From assembly GCA_019117325.1 (NCBI GenBank), contig DWZY01000224.1, positions 1 through 15,293 of the forward strand: a stretch of 15,293 nucleotides of DNA, in the 5' to 3' direction. The translations under genes and the position numbers were made by a program. The notes below the pieces were generated by a model. The model was not told the DNA's origin. It ran no database searches and worked only from the letters and a program-made list of their open reading frames with translations. Source of the stretch: Candidatus Brevibacterium intestinigallinarum (GTDB taxonomy: Bacteria > Actinomycetota > Actinomycetes > Actinomycetales > Brevibacteriaceae). Shown in pieces: positions 1 through 6,725 of the stretch (positions are counted from its first letter, which is position 1; every line of letters starts with the position of its first letter).

Positions 1-479
1 ACCCCGCGGGCCCCTTCGTCATCGGCGGTCCGATGGGCGATGCAGGCCTGACGGGCCGCAAGATCATCGTCGACACGTACGGCGGATTCGCCCGTCACGG
101 CGGCGGCGCGTTCTCGGGCAAGGACCCGTCGAAGGTCGACCGCTCGGGCGCGTACGCGATGCGCTGGGTCGCGAAGAACGTCGTCGCCGCGGGGCTGGCC
201 CGCCGCGCGGAGGTCCAGGTCGCCTACGCGATCGGCCGCAGCGAGCCCGTGGGCCTCTACGTCGAGACGTTCGGCACCGAGCAGGCGGATCCGGAGAAGA
301 TCGCCCGCGCGATCCGCGAGGTATTCCCGCTGCGCCCCGCAGAGATCATCCGAGAGCTCGAGCTCGTCCGCCCGCTCTACTCGCAGACCTCGACGTACGG
401 CCACTTCGGCCGCACCGGCGAGGCCTTCACGTGGGAGCGCACGGACCGCGCGGAGGCGCTCGCGGCCGCAGTGGGCTGA
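1..479 (+). CDS. metK: S-adenosylmethionine synthetase, C-terminal part (5' end outside window)
   Basis: MetK joins ATP and methionine to make S-adenosylmethionine in the cytosol. The open frame runs in from the window edge (codons in phase from base 3) and leaves about 159 residues. The family signature GGGAFSGKD lies about a quarter of the way in and is followed by KVDRS, which contributes to the ATP/phosphate site. Further on come YAIG, PVGLYVETFGT and the terminal STYGHFGR block typical of the third MetK domain. The frame ends in TGA four bases before priA. In Actinobacteria metK commonly precedes priA and fmt, which agrees with the order here. The product would supply the methyl donor used by RsmB, encoded downstream. 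The identification is secure; only the upstream part and the start are missing. Confidence 0.97.
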   Translation, partial: PAGPFVIGGPMGDAGLTGRKIIVDTYGGFARHGGGAFSGKDPSKVDRSGAYAMRWVAKNVVAAGLARRAEVQVAYAIGRSEPVGLYVETFGTEQADPEKIARAIREVFPLRPAEIIRELELVRPLYSQTSTYGHFGRTGEAFTWERTDRAEALAAAVG

Positions 480-483
480 GCCC

Positions 484-2553
484 GTGCAGCCCACGCTGCT
501 GGGGGACGACGAGCCGCAGCCGGAGCTGCGGCTGCGCGGCGGGCACACCCCCGCAGCCTCGCTCCCCGTGGCGCGCGTGCTGCTCGAGACTCCGGTCCCG
601 CACCTCGCACGCCCGTTCGACTTCGGCGTGACCGCGGACCAGGACGCGTCCGCCGTCCCCGGGGTCCGTGTCCGCGTGCGCTTCTCCGGCCGACTCGTGT
701 CCGGCTTCGTGCTCGACCGGGCGGAGTCCACGGACGTGACGGGACCGCTGTCGCCGCTGGAGCGCGTCGTCTCCCCGGTCGCCGCGGCGGACGCACACGT
801 GCTGGCGCTGGCGCGCGCGGTCGCGGACCGGTGGGCCGGCACCCTCCCGGACGTCCTGCGGCTGGCGATCCCGCCGCGGCACGCGGCAGGAGAGGCGAGC
901 GCGCTGGCGGCGATCGCGCGCGCGGAGGAGGAACCGCCGCCGGACCCGGACACCGCGACCCACCCGCTGCCGCTCGACGCTCCCGCCGCACTCCGCGACT
1001 ACATGAGTGCGCTGGGGGACTGGCTCGACGGATCGGGTGGCACTGAGGGTGACACTGAGACGGGTGCGGGAGAAGGACCTCGGGCCGCCGCCGCGCTCAC
1101 CCCCGGGTCGGAGCCCGGCACCGGCTGGATCACGATCGGCCTCCACGCGGCGGCGCAGACGATCGCAGCCGGCCGCTCGGTCCTCTGGATCGTCCCCGAC
1201 CACCGCGAGCTCGATGCGCTCGAGGCCCGTCTGGGCGACCTCGGCCCCCTCACCGTCCGCCTGTCCGCCGACCAGGGACCGCAGGCCCGCTGGTCGAACT
1301 GGGTCCGGGCGCACGCGGGCACGGCGCGCCTCGTCATCGGCACTCGCGCGGCGGCGCTGGCACCGCTGCGGGATGCGGGACTCGTCCTCCTCGTCGAGGA
1401 CGGCAGTGACCACTACGTCGAGCCACGCGCGCCCTACCCGCACGCCCGCGAGGTCTGCCTGCTGCGAGTCCGCGAGTCCGGCGCCGCCCTGCTGCTCCTC
1501 GACCACACCCGCACCGTCGAGGTCCAGGACCTCGTCGAGTCCTGGTGGATCGGCTCGATCGATCGTCCGCGGGACGAGCGACGGGCGAGCGCGCCCCTCG
1601 TGCTCCTGCCGCACGCGGACGCGCCGAACGAGCGGATGCCACCGGAGGCGTTCGAGCTCATCCGCGGTGCGCTGGGCCGCACGAAGCGGGAGACCGCGCA
1701 CGGTCCGGTGCTCGTCCAGGTGCCCCGCGCCGGCTATCTGCCCGTCGTCGCGTGTGCCCGGTGCGGCGACATCCTCGACTGCCCGCGGTGCGCGCACCGC
1801 ATCGCGGCGGCCGGGCCGGAGGGGCCGATCGCGTGCGCGCACTGCGGGCTGCGCGAGGCGACGATCGCGTGCCCGCGCTGCCGCAGCACCCGGGTGCGCG
1901 CGGTCGTGCGCGGTCTCGAGCGCACCGCGGAGGAACTGTCCCGCGCGTTCGCCGAGGTCCCCCTCATCCGGTCGGGCGGCGCCGACATCGTCCGATCCGT
2001 CGGGGACGAGCCGGCGATCGTCGTCGCGACGACCGGGGCGGAGCCGTACGCCGCCGGCGGGTACGCCGCGGCCCTGCTGCTGGACTCCCTCTGGCCGGGG
2101 CCGGGCCTGGACGGAGTGTCCCGCGCGATCGCGCGACGCCTGCGGGCACTCGCACTCGTGCGGGCCTCGGCGGATGGCGGGCGCGCCCTCGTCCTCGACA
2201 CGACTGACGTCGTCGTGCGGGTCCTGCAGACCTTCGACCCCGTCCGCCACGCGCACGCGGAGCTGGCCGACCGACGGTCCACGGGGCTGCCCCCGGTCGC
2301 GCGCACCGTCCGACTGACCGGCCCCCGGACCGAGGTCGTCGATGCGCTCGCACGGCTGCAGTCCGAGATCGGCCCGGACGTCCTCCGTCCGCTCATCGTG
2401 GAGGATGAGGACGACGAGCGGACCCAGCTGCTGGCCTTCGCCCGCGCGGCCTCCGCGGACGTCTCCCGTGCCCTGCGCGCGCTGACCGCCCACCGGTCCG
2501 CGGCGGGCCTGCCGATCGTCCGTCACGTCGTCGACCCCGCGGGCGCGCTGTGA
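484..2553 (+). CDS. priA: PriA-like primosomal protein N' lacking helicase motifs
   Basis: 689 residues from a GTG four bases after metK. No clear Shine-Dalgarno is visible, so coupling to metK is likely. The N-terminal part (about residues 25-130) resembles the PriA 3'-DNA-binding and winged-helix region. Four CxxC pairs (C424/C427, C433/C436, C451/C454, C463/C466) form the PriA zinc-binding module. The expected Walker A loop (GxTGSGKT) is absent, and the place of the DEEH box is taken by VEDGSDHY, followed by the PriA-like PxAREV stretch. Actinobacterial PriA proteins are known for lost helicase motifs, so this is probably a family trait rather than a local mutation. It may act as a DNA- or primosome-binding scaffold without unwinding activity; that role is inferred. 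A low-complexity acidic/Gly insert lies near residues 180-200. The conventional start was kept because the next in-frame starts would begin to trim the conserved N-terminal region. Confidence 0.9.
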   Translation: MQPTLLGDDEPQPELRLRGGHTPAASLPVARVLLETPVPHLARPFDFGVTADQDASAVPGVRVRVRFSGRLVSGFVLDRAESTDVTGPLSPLERVVSPVAAADAHVLALARAVADRWAGTLPDVLRLAIPPRHAAGEASALAAIARAEEEPPPDPDTATHPLPLDAPAALRDYMSALGDWLDGSGGTEGDTETGAGEGPRAAAALTPGSEPGTGWITIGLHAAAQTIAAGRSVLWIVPDHRELDALEARLGDLGPLTVRLSADQGPQARWSNWVRAHAGTARLVIGTRAAALAPLRDAGLVLLVEDGSDHYVEPRAPYPHAREVCLLRVRESGAALLLLDHTRTVEVQDLVESWWIGSIDRPRDERRASAPLVLLPHADAPNERMPPEAFELIRGALGRTKRETAHGPVLVQVPRAGYLPVVACARCGDILDCPRCAHRIAAAGPEGPIACAHCGLREATIACPRCRSTRVRAVVRGLERTAEELSRAFAEVPLIRSGGADIVRSVGDEPAIVVATTGAEPYAAGGYAAALLLDSLWPGPGLDGVSRAIARRLRALALVRASADGGRALVLDTTDVVVRVLQTFDPVRHAHAELADRRSTGLPPVARTVRLTGPRTEVVDALARLQSEIGPDVLRPLIVEDEDDERTQLLAFARAASADVSRALRALTAHRSAAGLPIVRHVVDPAGAL

Positions 2554-2567
2554 GGATCCGCGCGCAC

Positions 2568-2573
2568 TAGACT
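2568..2573 (+). promoter_or_regulatory. Predicted -10 hexamer TAGACT of a leaderless fmt promoter
   Basis: TAGACT fits the actinobacterial -10 pattern TANNNT and ends 7 bases before the fmt GTG, so transcription would begin at or next to the start codon. No Shine-Dalgarno lies at a usable distance; the nearest purine run, GAGGAT at 2552-2557, is 23 bases away. No convincing -35 element is visible. The 27-base gap between priA and fmt is otherwise empty. The call rests on sequence only. Confidence 0.5.
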
Positions 2574-2580
2574 GGCGCGC

Positions 2581-3510
2581 GTGAGAATCGTCTTCGCCGG
2601 CACCCCGCACGCGGCCGTGCCCTCCCTCGACGCCCTGCATGCGGACCACGACATCGTCGCGGTCCTCACCCGTCCCGATGCGCCCGTGGGCCGGAAGCGG
2701 ATCCTCACCCCCAGCCCCGTCAAGGCGCGCGCCGAGGCCCTTGGCCTGCCTGTTCTCGAGGCCGCCCGACTGCGCGGCGAGGTGATCGAACAGCTTCGGG
2801 CGCTCGAGGCGGATGCGGTCGCGGTCGTCGCCTACGGCGCGATCGCGGGACCGCGGGCACTCGCGACCACCCGGCTGGGCTGGTTCAACCTGCACTTCTC
2901 CCTCCTGCCCCAGTACCGGGGGGCCGCGCCGGTCCAGCGCGCACTCATGGACGGACGCACGGAATCGGGCCTCACCGTGTTCCGGATCGACGAGGGGATG
3001 GACACCGGACCGGTCGTGCTCCAGCGGAGGCTGCCGCTGCCGCAGGAGGACGCCGGCGCTGTCCTCGCGGACTTCGCGGTGACGGGTGCGGGACTGCTGG
3101 CGGAGGCCTTCGCAGCGCTGGAGGCCGGAACGGCGCAGCAGGCGCCGCAGACGGGCGAGCCCAGTCATGCTGCGAAGATCGAGCCGGACGAGGCCCGCCT
3201 GGACTTCGGGGAACCGGCTGCGCGCGTGCTGGCCCGGTCCCGCGGAGTCTCACCATCGCCCGGGGCCTGGGCACTGCTGGACGGGCAGCGGGCGAAGGTG
3301 GCCGCTCTCACCGAGGCCCAACCCGACGACCCGCATCCCGCACCGGGAGCGCTGCGCACGACCGGCGATGGCGCCGTCGTCGTGGGCACGGGCGACGGCC
3401 CCGTGCGGATCGGCCGCATCCAGCCGTTCGGGAAGCCCGCACGCGAGGCCGCCGAGTTCCTGCGCGGCCGCCCGGACGCCCAGTTCGAGACGGGAGACGC
3501 CCATGAGTGA
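2581..3510 (+). CDS. fmt: Methionyl-tRNA formyltransferase
   Basis: Fmt transfers a formyl group from 10-formyl-tetrahydrofolate to initiator Met-tRNA in the cytosol. The protein has 309 residues, normal for the family, and begins MRIVFAGTP, the standard Fmt start. The catalytic triad of the formyltransferase fold is visible: N103 and H105 in FNLHFSLLPQYRGAAP, and D141 in MDTGP. The KIEPDEARLDF stretch and the C-terminal domain (about residues 205-300) match the tRNA-binding half. The GTG start appears to be leaderless (see the hexamer at 2568-2573). The 3' end overlaps the rsmB start by 8 bases (ATGAGTGA), suggesting coupled translation of two translation-related genes. No truncation or missing key residue was seen. 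Confidence 0.97.
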   Translation: MRIVFAGTPHAAVPSLDALHADHDIVAVLTRPDAPVGRKRILTPSPVKARAEALGLPVLEAARLRGEVIEQLRALEADAVAVVAYGAIAGPRALATTRLGWFNLHFSLLPQYRGAAPVQRALMDGRTESGLTVFRIDEGMDTGPVVLQRRLPLPQEDAGAVLADFAVTGAGLLAEAFAALEAGTAQQAPQTGEPSHAAKIEPDEARLDFGEPAARVLARSRGVSPSPGAWALLDGQRAKVAALTEAQPDDPHPAPGALRTTGDGAVVVGTGDGPVRIGRIQPFGKPAREAAEFLRGRPDAQFETGDAHE

Positions 3511-4999
3511 CGCGCGACGGGGCCGCGACGCCCGCGGTCGAGACGCACGAGGCCGGGGGACACGTGGCCGGGACGCGGGAGGCCGGCCCTCACAGGGCCG
3601 GGGACCACGCCGGCAGGACCCGCGCGATGTCGCCCTGGGTGTCCTCACGGAGGTCGACGAGGCGGACGCGTACGCGAACCTCCTGCTGCCGGCCCGGATC
3701 CGGCAGGCCGGGCTGGACGCCCGCGACTCCGCACTGGCGACCGAGCTGACGTACGGCACGCTGCGCGGACTGGGACTCTACGACGCGGTCGCGAGGGCTG
3801 CAGCGGACCGGCACCCCGCGGATCTCGACCCGCGCACAGCCTCCGCCGTGCGGATGGGCATCCACCAGCTCCTGAGCACCCGGATCGCGGACCACGCGGC
3901 GGTGTCGGAGACGATCGACGCACTGCGCCGCGCCGGGGGAGCGCGCGCCAGCGGTCTCGTGAATGCGGTCCTGCGCAGAGCGGCGGGACGGGACCGGGAC
4001 GGCTGGATCGCGCAGCTGACCGGGGACCTGCCCGCGGACGAGGCCCTCGCCCTCACGACGTCCCACCCCGCGTGGATCGTGCGCGCACTCCGTCTGGCCC
4101 TGCGCGGTCACGGTCGCGGGGGCGAGGGGCTCGAAACCTCCCTGCGCGCCGTCCTCGAGGCGGACAACGCACCGGCACGCGTGAGCCTCGCGGCTCTGCC
4201 CGGCCTCGCCGACCGGGAGAAGCTCGTGGCCGCCCGGCCGGAGCTGGCCGCGGGTGCCCTCTCGCCGCTGGGACTCGTCCTGGATGCGGGTGATCCCCGC
4301 GACGTCCCCGGGGTCCGGGAGGCACGCGTGCGCGTGCAGGACCAGGGCTCCCAGCTCATCGCGCTCGCACTCGCGCACGCGGACGGCTCGGCCCGCCCGC
4401 AGTGGCTCGATCTCTGCGCCGGACCCGGCGGGAAGACCGCGATCCTGGGTGCTCTCGCCGCGGGCCGGGAGGGGACCGTGCGGGCCATCGACTCCTCCGC
4501 GCACCGGGCGGAGCTCGTGCGGGCCTCGACACAGGCCTCGCGGGACGTCGTGACTGTGCAGCACGAGGACGGCCGCACGGTGGGCGCCGCGGACCCGGGT
4601 GCTCACTCAGGGGTGCTCGTCGACGTGCCGTGCACCGGCCTCGGCGCCCTGCGGAGGCGCCCCGAGGCGCGCTGGCGGCGGCGCCCCGACGACCTCGCCG
4701 CGCTCGCGCCGCTGCAGGGCGCGCTGCTGGACTCGGCGATCGCCTCCTGCCACAGCGGGGGAGTCATCGCCTACTCGACGTGCTCCCCGCACTGGGCGGA
4801 GACGGCCGGCATCGTCGACCGGGTGGTCGAGGCGGGCGACGTCGAGGTGCTCGACGCGGCCGCCGTGCTCGCGGAGGTGACCGGTCGGGATGCGGAGTCC
4901 TTCGCGTCCGCCGCGCGGGGCGAGGGCCGCTACGCGCAGCTGTGGCCGGACCTCCACGACTCGGACGCGATGTTCCTCGCCCTCCTGCGGCGGCGCTAG
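3503..4999 (+). CDS. rsmB: 16S rRNA (cytosine-5) methyltransferase RsmB/Sun family
   Basis: RsmB methylates a cytosine of 16S rRNA using SAM. The ATG at 3503 has GGGAGA at 3492-3497 and gives 498 residues. The same frame stays open further upstream, but that part lies inside fmt and does not resemble the family. Residues 7-36 are a basic GRxxx repeat tail. An N-terminal NusB-like RNA-binding region follows (about 42-190, including ELTYGTLR and HQLLSTRIADHAAVSETI). The Rossmann domain carries the SAM motif DLCAGPGGK at 303-311. The two m5C-methyltransferase cysteines are C377 in VDVPCTG and C427 in YSTCSP; by family knowledge the second is the nucleophile and the first assists product release. 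The gene ends in TAG, the only non-TGA stop among the 17 stops here. The exact target base is inferred from the family. Confidence 0.95.
   Translation: MSDARRGRDARGRDARGRGTRGRDAGGRPSQGRGPRRQDPRDVALGVLTEVDEADAYANLLLPARIRQAGLDARDSALATELTYGTLRGLGLYDAVARAAADRHPADLDPRTASAVRMGIHQLLSTRIADHAAVSETIDALRRAGGARASGLVNAVLRRAAGRDRDGWIAQLTGDLPADEALALTTSHPAWIVRALRLALRGHGRGGEGLETSLRAVLEADNAPARVSLAALPGLADREKLVAARPELAAGALSPLGLVLDAGDPRDVPGVREARVRVQDQGSQLIALALAHADGSARPQWLDLCAGPGGKTAILGALAAGREGTVRAIDSSAHRAELVRASTQASRDVVTVQHEDGRTVGAADPGAHSGVLVDVPCTGLGALRRRPEARWRRRPDDLAALAPLQGALLDSAIASCHSGGVIAYSTCSPHWAETAGIVDRVVEAGDVEVLDAAAVLAEVTGRDAESFASAARGEGRYAQLWPDLHDSDAMFLALLRRR
3521..3610 (+). repeat. Six degenerate 15-bp tandem repeats encoding GRxxx pentapeptides
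   Basis: Codons 7-36 of rsmB read as six successive pentads: GRDAR, GRDAR, GRGTR, GRDAG, GRPSQ and GRGPR. Each begins with a Gly-Arg pair encoded by GGC or GGT followed by a CGN codon. The copies differ at synonymous and non-synonymous positions, so this is an old or selected expansion rather than a recent perfect duplication. The resulting tail is strongly basic, probably disordered, and could contact rRNA. Confidence 0.75.
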
Positions 5000-5002
5000 G
5001 CT
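4997..5002 (+). promoter_or_regulatory. Predicted -10 hexamer TAGGCT of a leaderless rpe promoter, overlapping the rsmB stop
   Basis: TAGGCT fits TANNNT and ends 6 bases before the rpe GTG. Its first three bases are the TAG stop codon of rsmB. No Shine-Dalgarno precedes rpe, as expected for a leaderless message. The possible -35 region lies inside rsmB and shows only weak similarity (TTCCTC at 4973-4978). Confidence 0.5.
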
Positions 5003-5008
5003 GATCCC

Positions 5009-5674
5009 GTGGGCATTCACATCAATCCGAGCATCCTGTCCGCGGACTTCGCGGACCTCACCGGCGAACTCGCGCGCATCCGCACAGCGGACATGGCGCA
5101 CGTCGACGTCATGGACAACCACTTCGTCCCCAACCTCACGTTCGGGCCGCCGGTCGTCGAGCGGATCCGGGCGGTCTCGCCCATTCCGCTGGACGCGCAC
5201 CTCATGATCGAGGACCCGGACACGTGGGCGCCCGTCTACGCGGAGATCGGGTGCGCGTCCGTGACGTTCCACCTCGAGGCCGCGACCGCCCCCGTCCGCC
5301 TCGCCCGCGAGCTGCGCGCCGCGGGCGCCCGCGCGAGCGTCGCGGTGCGGCCGGCGACCCCCATCGAGCCGCTCATCGACCTCCTGCCGGAGTTCGACCA
5401 GATCCTCATCATGACGGTCGAGCCGGGCTTCGGCGGGCAGAAGTTCCTCGACGTGTGCCTGCCGAAGATCACGCGGATGCGGCAGGCGATCAGTGCTGCC
5501 GGCCTCGACATCTCCCTGCAGGTGGACGGCGGAATCTCCGCCTCGACGATCGAGCGGGCCGTCGAGGCGGGCGCGAACGTCCTCGTGGCGGGCTCCGCCG
5601 TCTACGGCGCGGATGACGCCGAGGCCGCGATCGCCTCGCTGCGGGCCTCGGCCGAGCGCGCCGCGGGAGCCTGA
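5009..5674 (+). CDS. rpe: Ribulose-phosphate 3-epimerase
   Basis: Rpe interconverts ribulose 5-phosphate and xylulose 5-phosphate in the pentose phosphate pathway. The 221-residue length matches the family. It opens with INPSILSADF, the classic N-terminus. The metal and catalytic residues are in place: H31 and D33 in AHVDVMD, D36, H64 in DAHLMI, and D173 in QVDGGI. The phosphate-binding loop of the TIM barrel is represented by MTVEPGFGGQKF and by the late VAGSAVYG segment. The GTG start is 9 bases after rsmB and is chosen because the family N-terminus begins there and a TAGGCT hexamer sits 6 bases before it. The next gene, pnuC, begins 3 bases after its stop. The link to the following histidine genes may be pentose and PRPP supply, which is inference. 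Confidence 0.97.
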   Translation: MGIHINPSILSADFADLTGELARIRTADMAHVDVMDNHFVPNLTFGPPVVERIRAVSPIPLDAHLMIEDPDTWAPVYAEIGCASVTFHLEAATAPVRLARELRAAGARASVAVRPATPIEPLIDLLPEFDQILIMTVEPGFGGQKFLDVCLPKITRMRQAISAAGLDISLQVDGGISASTIERAVEAGANVLVAGSAVYGADDAEAAIASLRASAERAAGA

Positions 5675-5677
5675 GTC

Positions 5678-6349
5678 GTGCCGCTGCTCGACCTCCTCAA
5701 CACCCCCGTCTTCACGCTGGCCGGCATCCCGGTCCCGTGGTCGGACCTCATCGGGAACATCTGCGCGATCGCGACCGTCTTCCTCGCCCTGCGCCGCAGC
5801 ATCCTCTCGTGGCCCGTCCAGATCCTGGGCTCGGTCCTGCTGCTGAGCGCCAGCATCGGTGCGGGGCTGGGCGGCAACGCCTCCCGCCAGGTCGTCATCA
5901 TCGCGGCCGCGGTGTGGGGCTGGACGCGATGGAAGCAGGCGAAGGAGCAGGCGGCCTCGGGCGAGATCGAGGTGCGGTGGGGGACCTGGTCGGAGCGACT
6001 GGTCCTGCTGGGCTTCCTGCTGGTCGGCACCGCAGTGTTCGGCACCGTCCTGGCCTGGGGCGGCTGGTCGTGGAATCCGTACCCGGACGCCTACATCTTC
6101 GTGGGCTCGCTCGCGGCGATGGTGGCGCAGGGGCGCGCGATCGTCGAGTTCTGGCTCGTGTGGCTGCTGGTCGACCTCGTCGGCATCCCGCTCGCGATCA
6201 TGGGCGGGCTCGTGTTCTCCGGCGCCGTCTACCTCGTCTTCCTCGTCATGGTCATCGTGGGCATCGTCGACTGGAGCCGGCGCTCGCGCCAGCGGATCGC
6301 CTCGCCCTCCGATCTGTCGCCGGACGTCTCGCGTCCTGACCCGACATGA
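5678..6349 (+). CDS. pnuC: PnuC-type nicotinamide riboside transporter
   Basis: A 223-residue integral membrane protein that matches the PnuC family by its WPVQILGSVLLL segment, the downstream VWGWTRWKQ helix end, and the late EFWLVWLLVDLVGIPL helix. About seven membrane segments can be read near residues 21-38, 43-61, 70-86, 106-127, 137-151, 157-172 and 176-197, with a basic cytoplasmic C-terminus. PnuC proteins let nicotinamide riboside into the cell by facilitated diffusion, driven by its phosphorylation by an NR kinase; no such kinase is in the window. The GTG start has GGGAG at 5665-5669 and follows rpe by 3 bases. The stop overlaps an ATG (ATGA at 6346-6349) in the hisE frame. The family call is strong; the exact substrate is inferred. 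Confidence 0.87.
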   Translation: MPLLDLLNTPVFTLAGIPVPWSDLIGNICAIATVFLALRRSILSWPVQILGSVLLLSASIGAGLGGNASRQVVIIAAAVWGWTRWKQAKEQAASGEIEVRWGTWSERLVLLGFLLVGTAVFGTVLAWGGWSWNPYPDAYIFVGSLAAMVAQGRAIVEFWLVWLLVDLVGIPLAIMGGLVFSGAVYLVFLVMVIVGIVDWSRRSRQRIASPSDLSPDVSRPDPT

Positions 6350-6375
6350 CCGCCTCCGGACCCCTGCACTACCCT
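6346..6375 (+). promoter_or_regulatory. Predicted leaderless hisE promoter (ATGACC, 18-bp spacer, TACCCT)
   Basis: A -10-like TACCCT at 6370-6375 ends 6 bases before the GTG at 6382. A -35-like ATGACC at 6346-6351 (four of six matches to TTGACA) lies 18 bases upstream of it and overlaps the pnuC stop. There is no Shine-Dalgarno before 6382. This is the best formed of the three leaderless-type sites in the window because a candidate -35 is also present. Confidence 0.5.
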
Positions 6376-6381
6376 GGCAGT

Positions 6382-6645
6382 GTGAAGGACTTCGATTCCC
6401 TGTTCGCGGAACTCGCGCAGAAGGCACAGACCCGGCCAGCCGGCTCATCCACTGTGGCGGAGCTGGACGCGGGCATCCATCAGATCGGGAAGAAGGTCGT
6501 CGAGGAGGCCGCCGAGGTCTGGATGGCGGCCGAGTACCAGAGCGACGAGGAGCTCGCCGAGGAGATCTCGCAGGCGATCTACCACCTGCAGGTCATGATG
6601 ATCGCGCGCGGGCTCACGCCCGCGGACGTCTACCGGCACCTCTGA
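6382..6645 (+). CDS. hisE: Phosphoribosyl-ATP pyrophosphatase
   Basis: HisE removes pyrophosphate from phosphoribosyl-ATP, the second step of histidine synthesis. From the GTG at 6382 the protein has 87 residues and begins MKDFDSLFAEL, the usual start in Actinobacteria. The metal-binding EExxE helix of the MazG-like fold is at residues 41-45 (EEAAE), inside GKKVVEEAAEVW. The terminal MMIARGLTPADVYRHL is also typical. An alternative ATG at 6346 in the same frame overlaps the pnuC stop and would add 12 residues with no family resemblance. It could give a coupled, longer form from a pnuC read-through message. The GTG is preferred because of length, conserved N-terminus and the TACCCT hexamer. 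HisG, the enzyme of the preceding step, is encoded next. Confidence 0.95.
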   Translation: MKDFDSLFAELAQKAQTRPAGSSTVAELDAGIHQIGKKVVEEAAEVWMAAEYQSDEELAEEISQAIYHLQVMMIARGLTPADVYRHL

Positions 6646-6672
6646 CCCACCGGCGGCCGCCGCCCCACCCCG

Positions 6673-6686
6673 GACCCCGCGGGGTC
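6673..6686. promoter_or_regulatory. Perfect 14-bp palindrome between hisE and hisG
   Basis: GACCCCGCGGGGTC reads the same on both strands and lies in the 80-base gap 6646-6725. A shorter palindrome, GGCGGCCGCC, is at 6652-6661. As RNA the 14-mer could form a 5-bp stem with a CGCG loop; as DNA it could bind a dimeric regulator. No T-run follows, so a classical terminator is unlikely. GC-rich DNA makes such palindromes by chance fairly often, and the role is unknown. Confidence 0.3.
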
Positions 6687-6725
6687 ATCCACCACCCGGT
6701 CGAATCCTCCCAGGAGTCGCATTCC

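Noticed and set aside
2552..2580. Rho-independent terminator between priA and fmt
   Set aside because: No stem followed by a T-run is present. The short gap is better explained by the TAGACT hexamer.
427..3168. A 913-codon open frame on the - strand opposite priA and fmt
   Set aside because: It is Arg/Gly/Asp-rich with no recognisable domain and lies opposite two clear genes. Long antisense frames of this kind arise from G/C at third codon positions.
4607..6448. A 613-codon open frame on the - strand opposite rsmB, rpe and pnuC
   Set aside because: Low-complexity composition, no family motifs and complete overlap with well-identified + strand genes mark it as a shadow.
5859..6725. Upstream extension of the hisG frame through pnuC and hisE
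   Set aside because: The extension is Arg/Ser-rich shadow sequence. HisG family similarity begins exactly at the ATG at 6726, which has a ribosome site.
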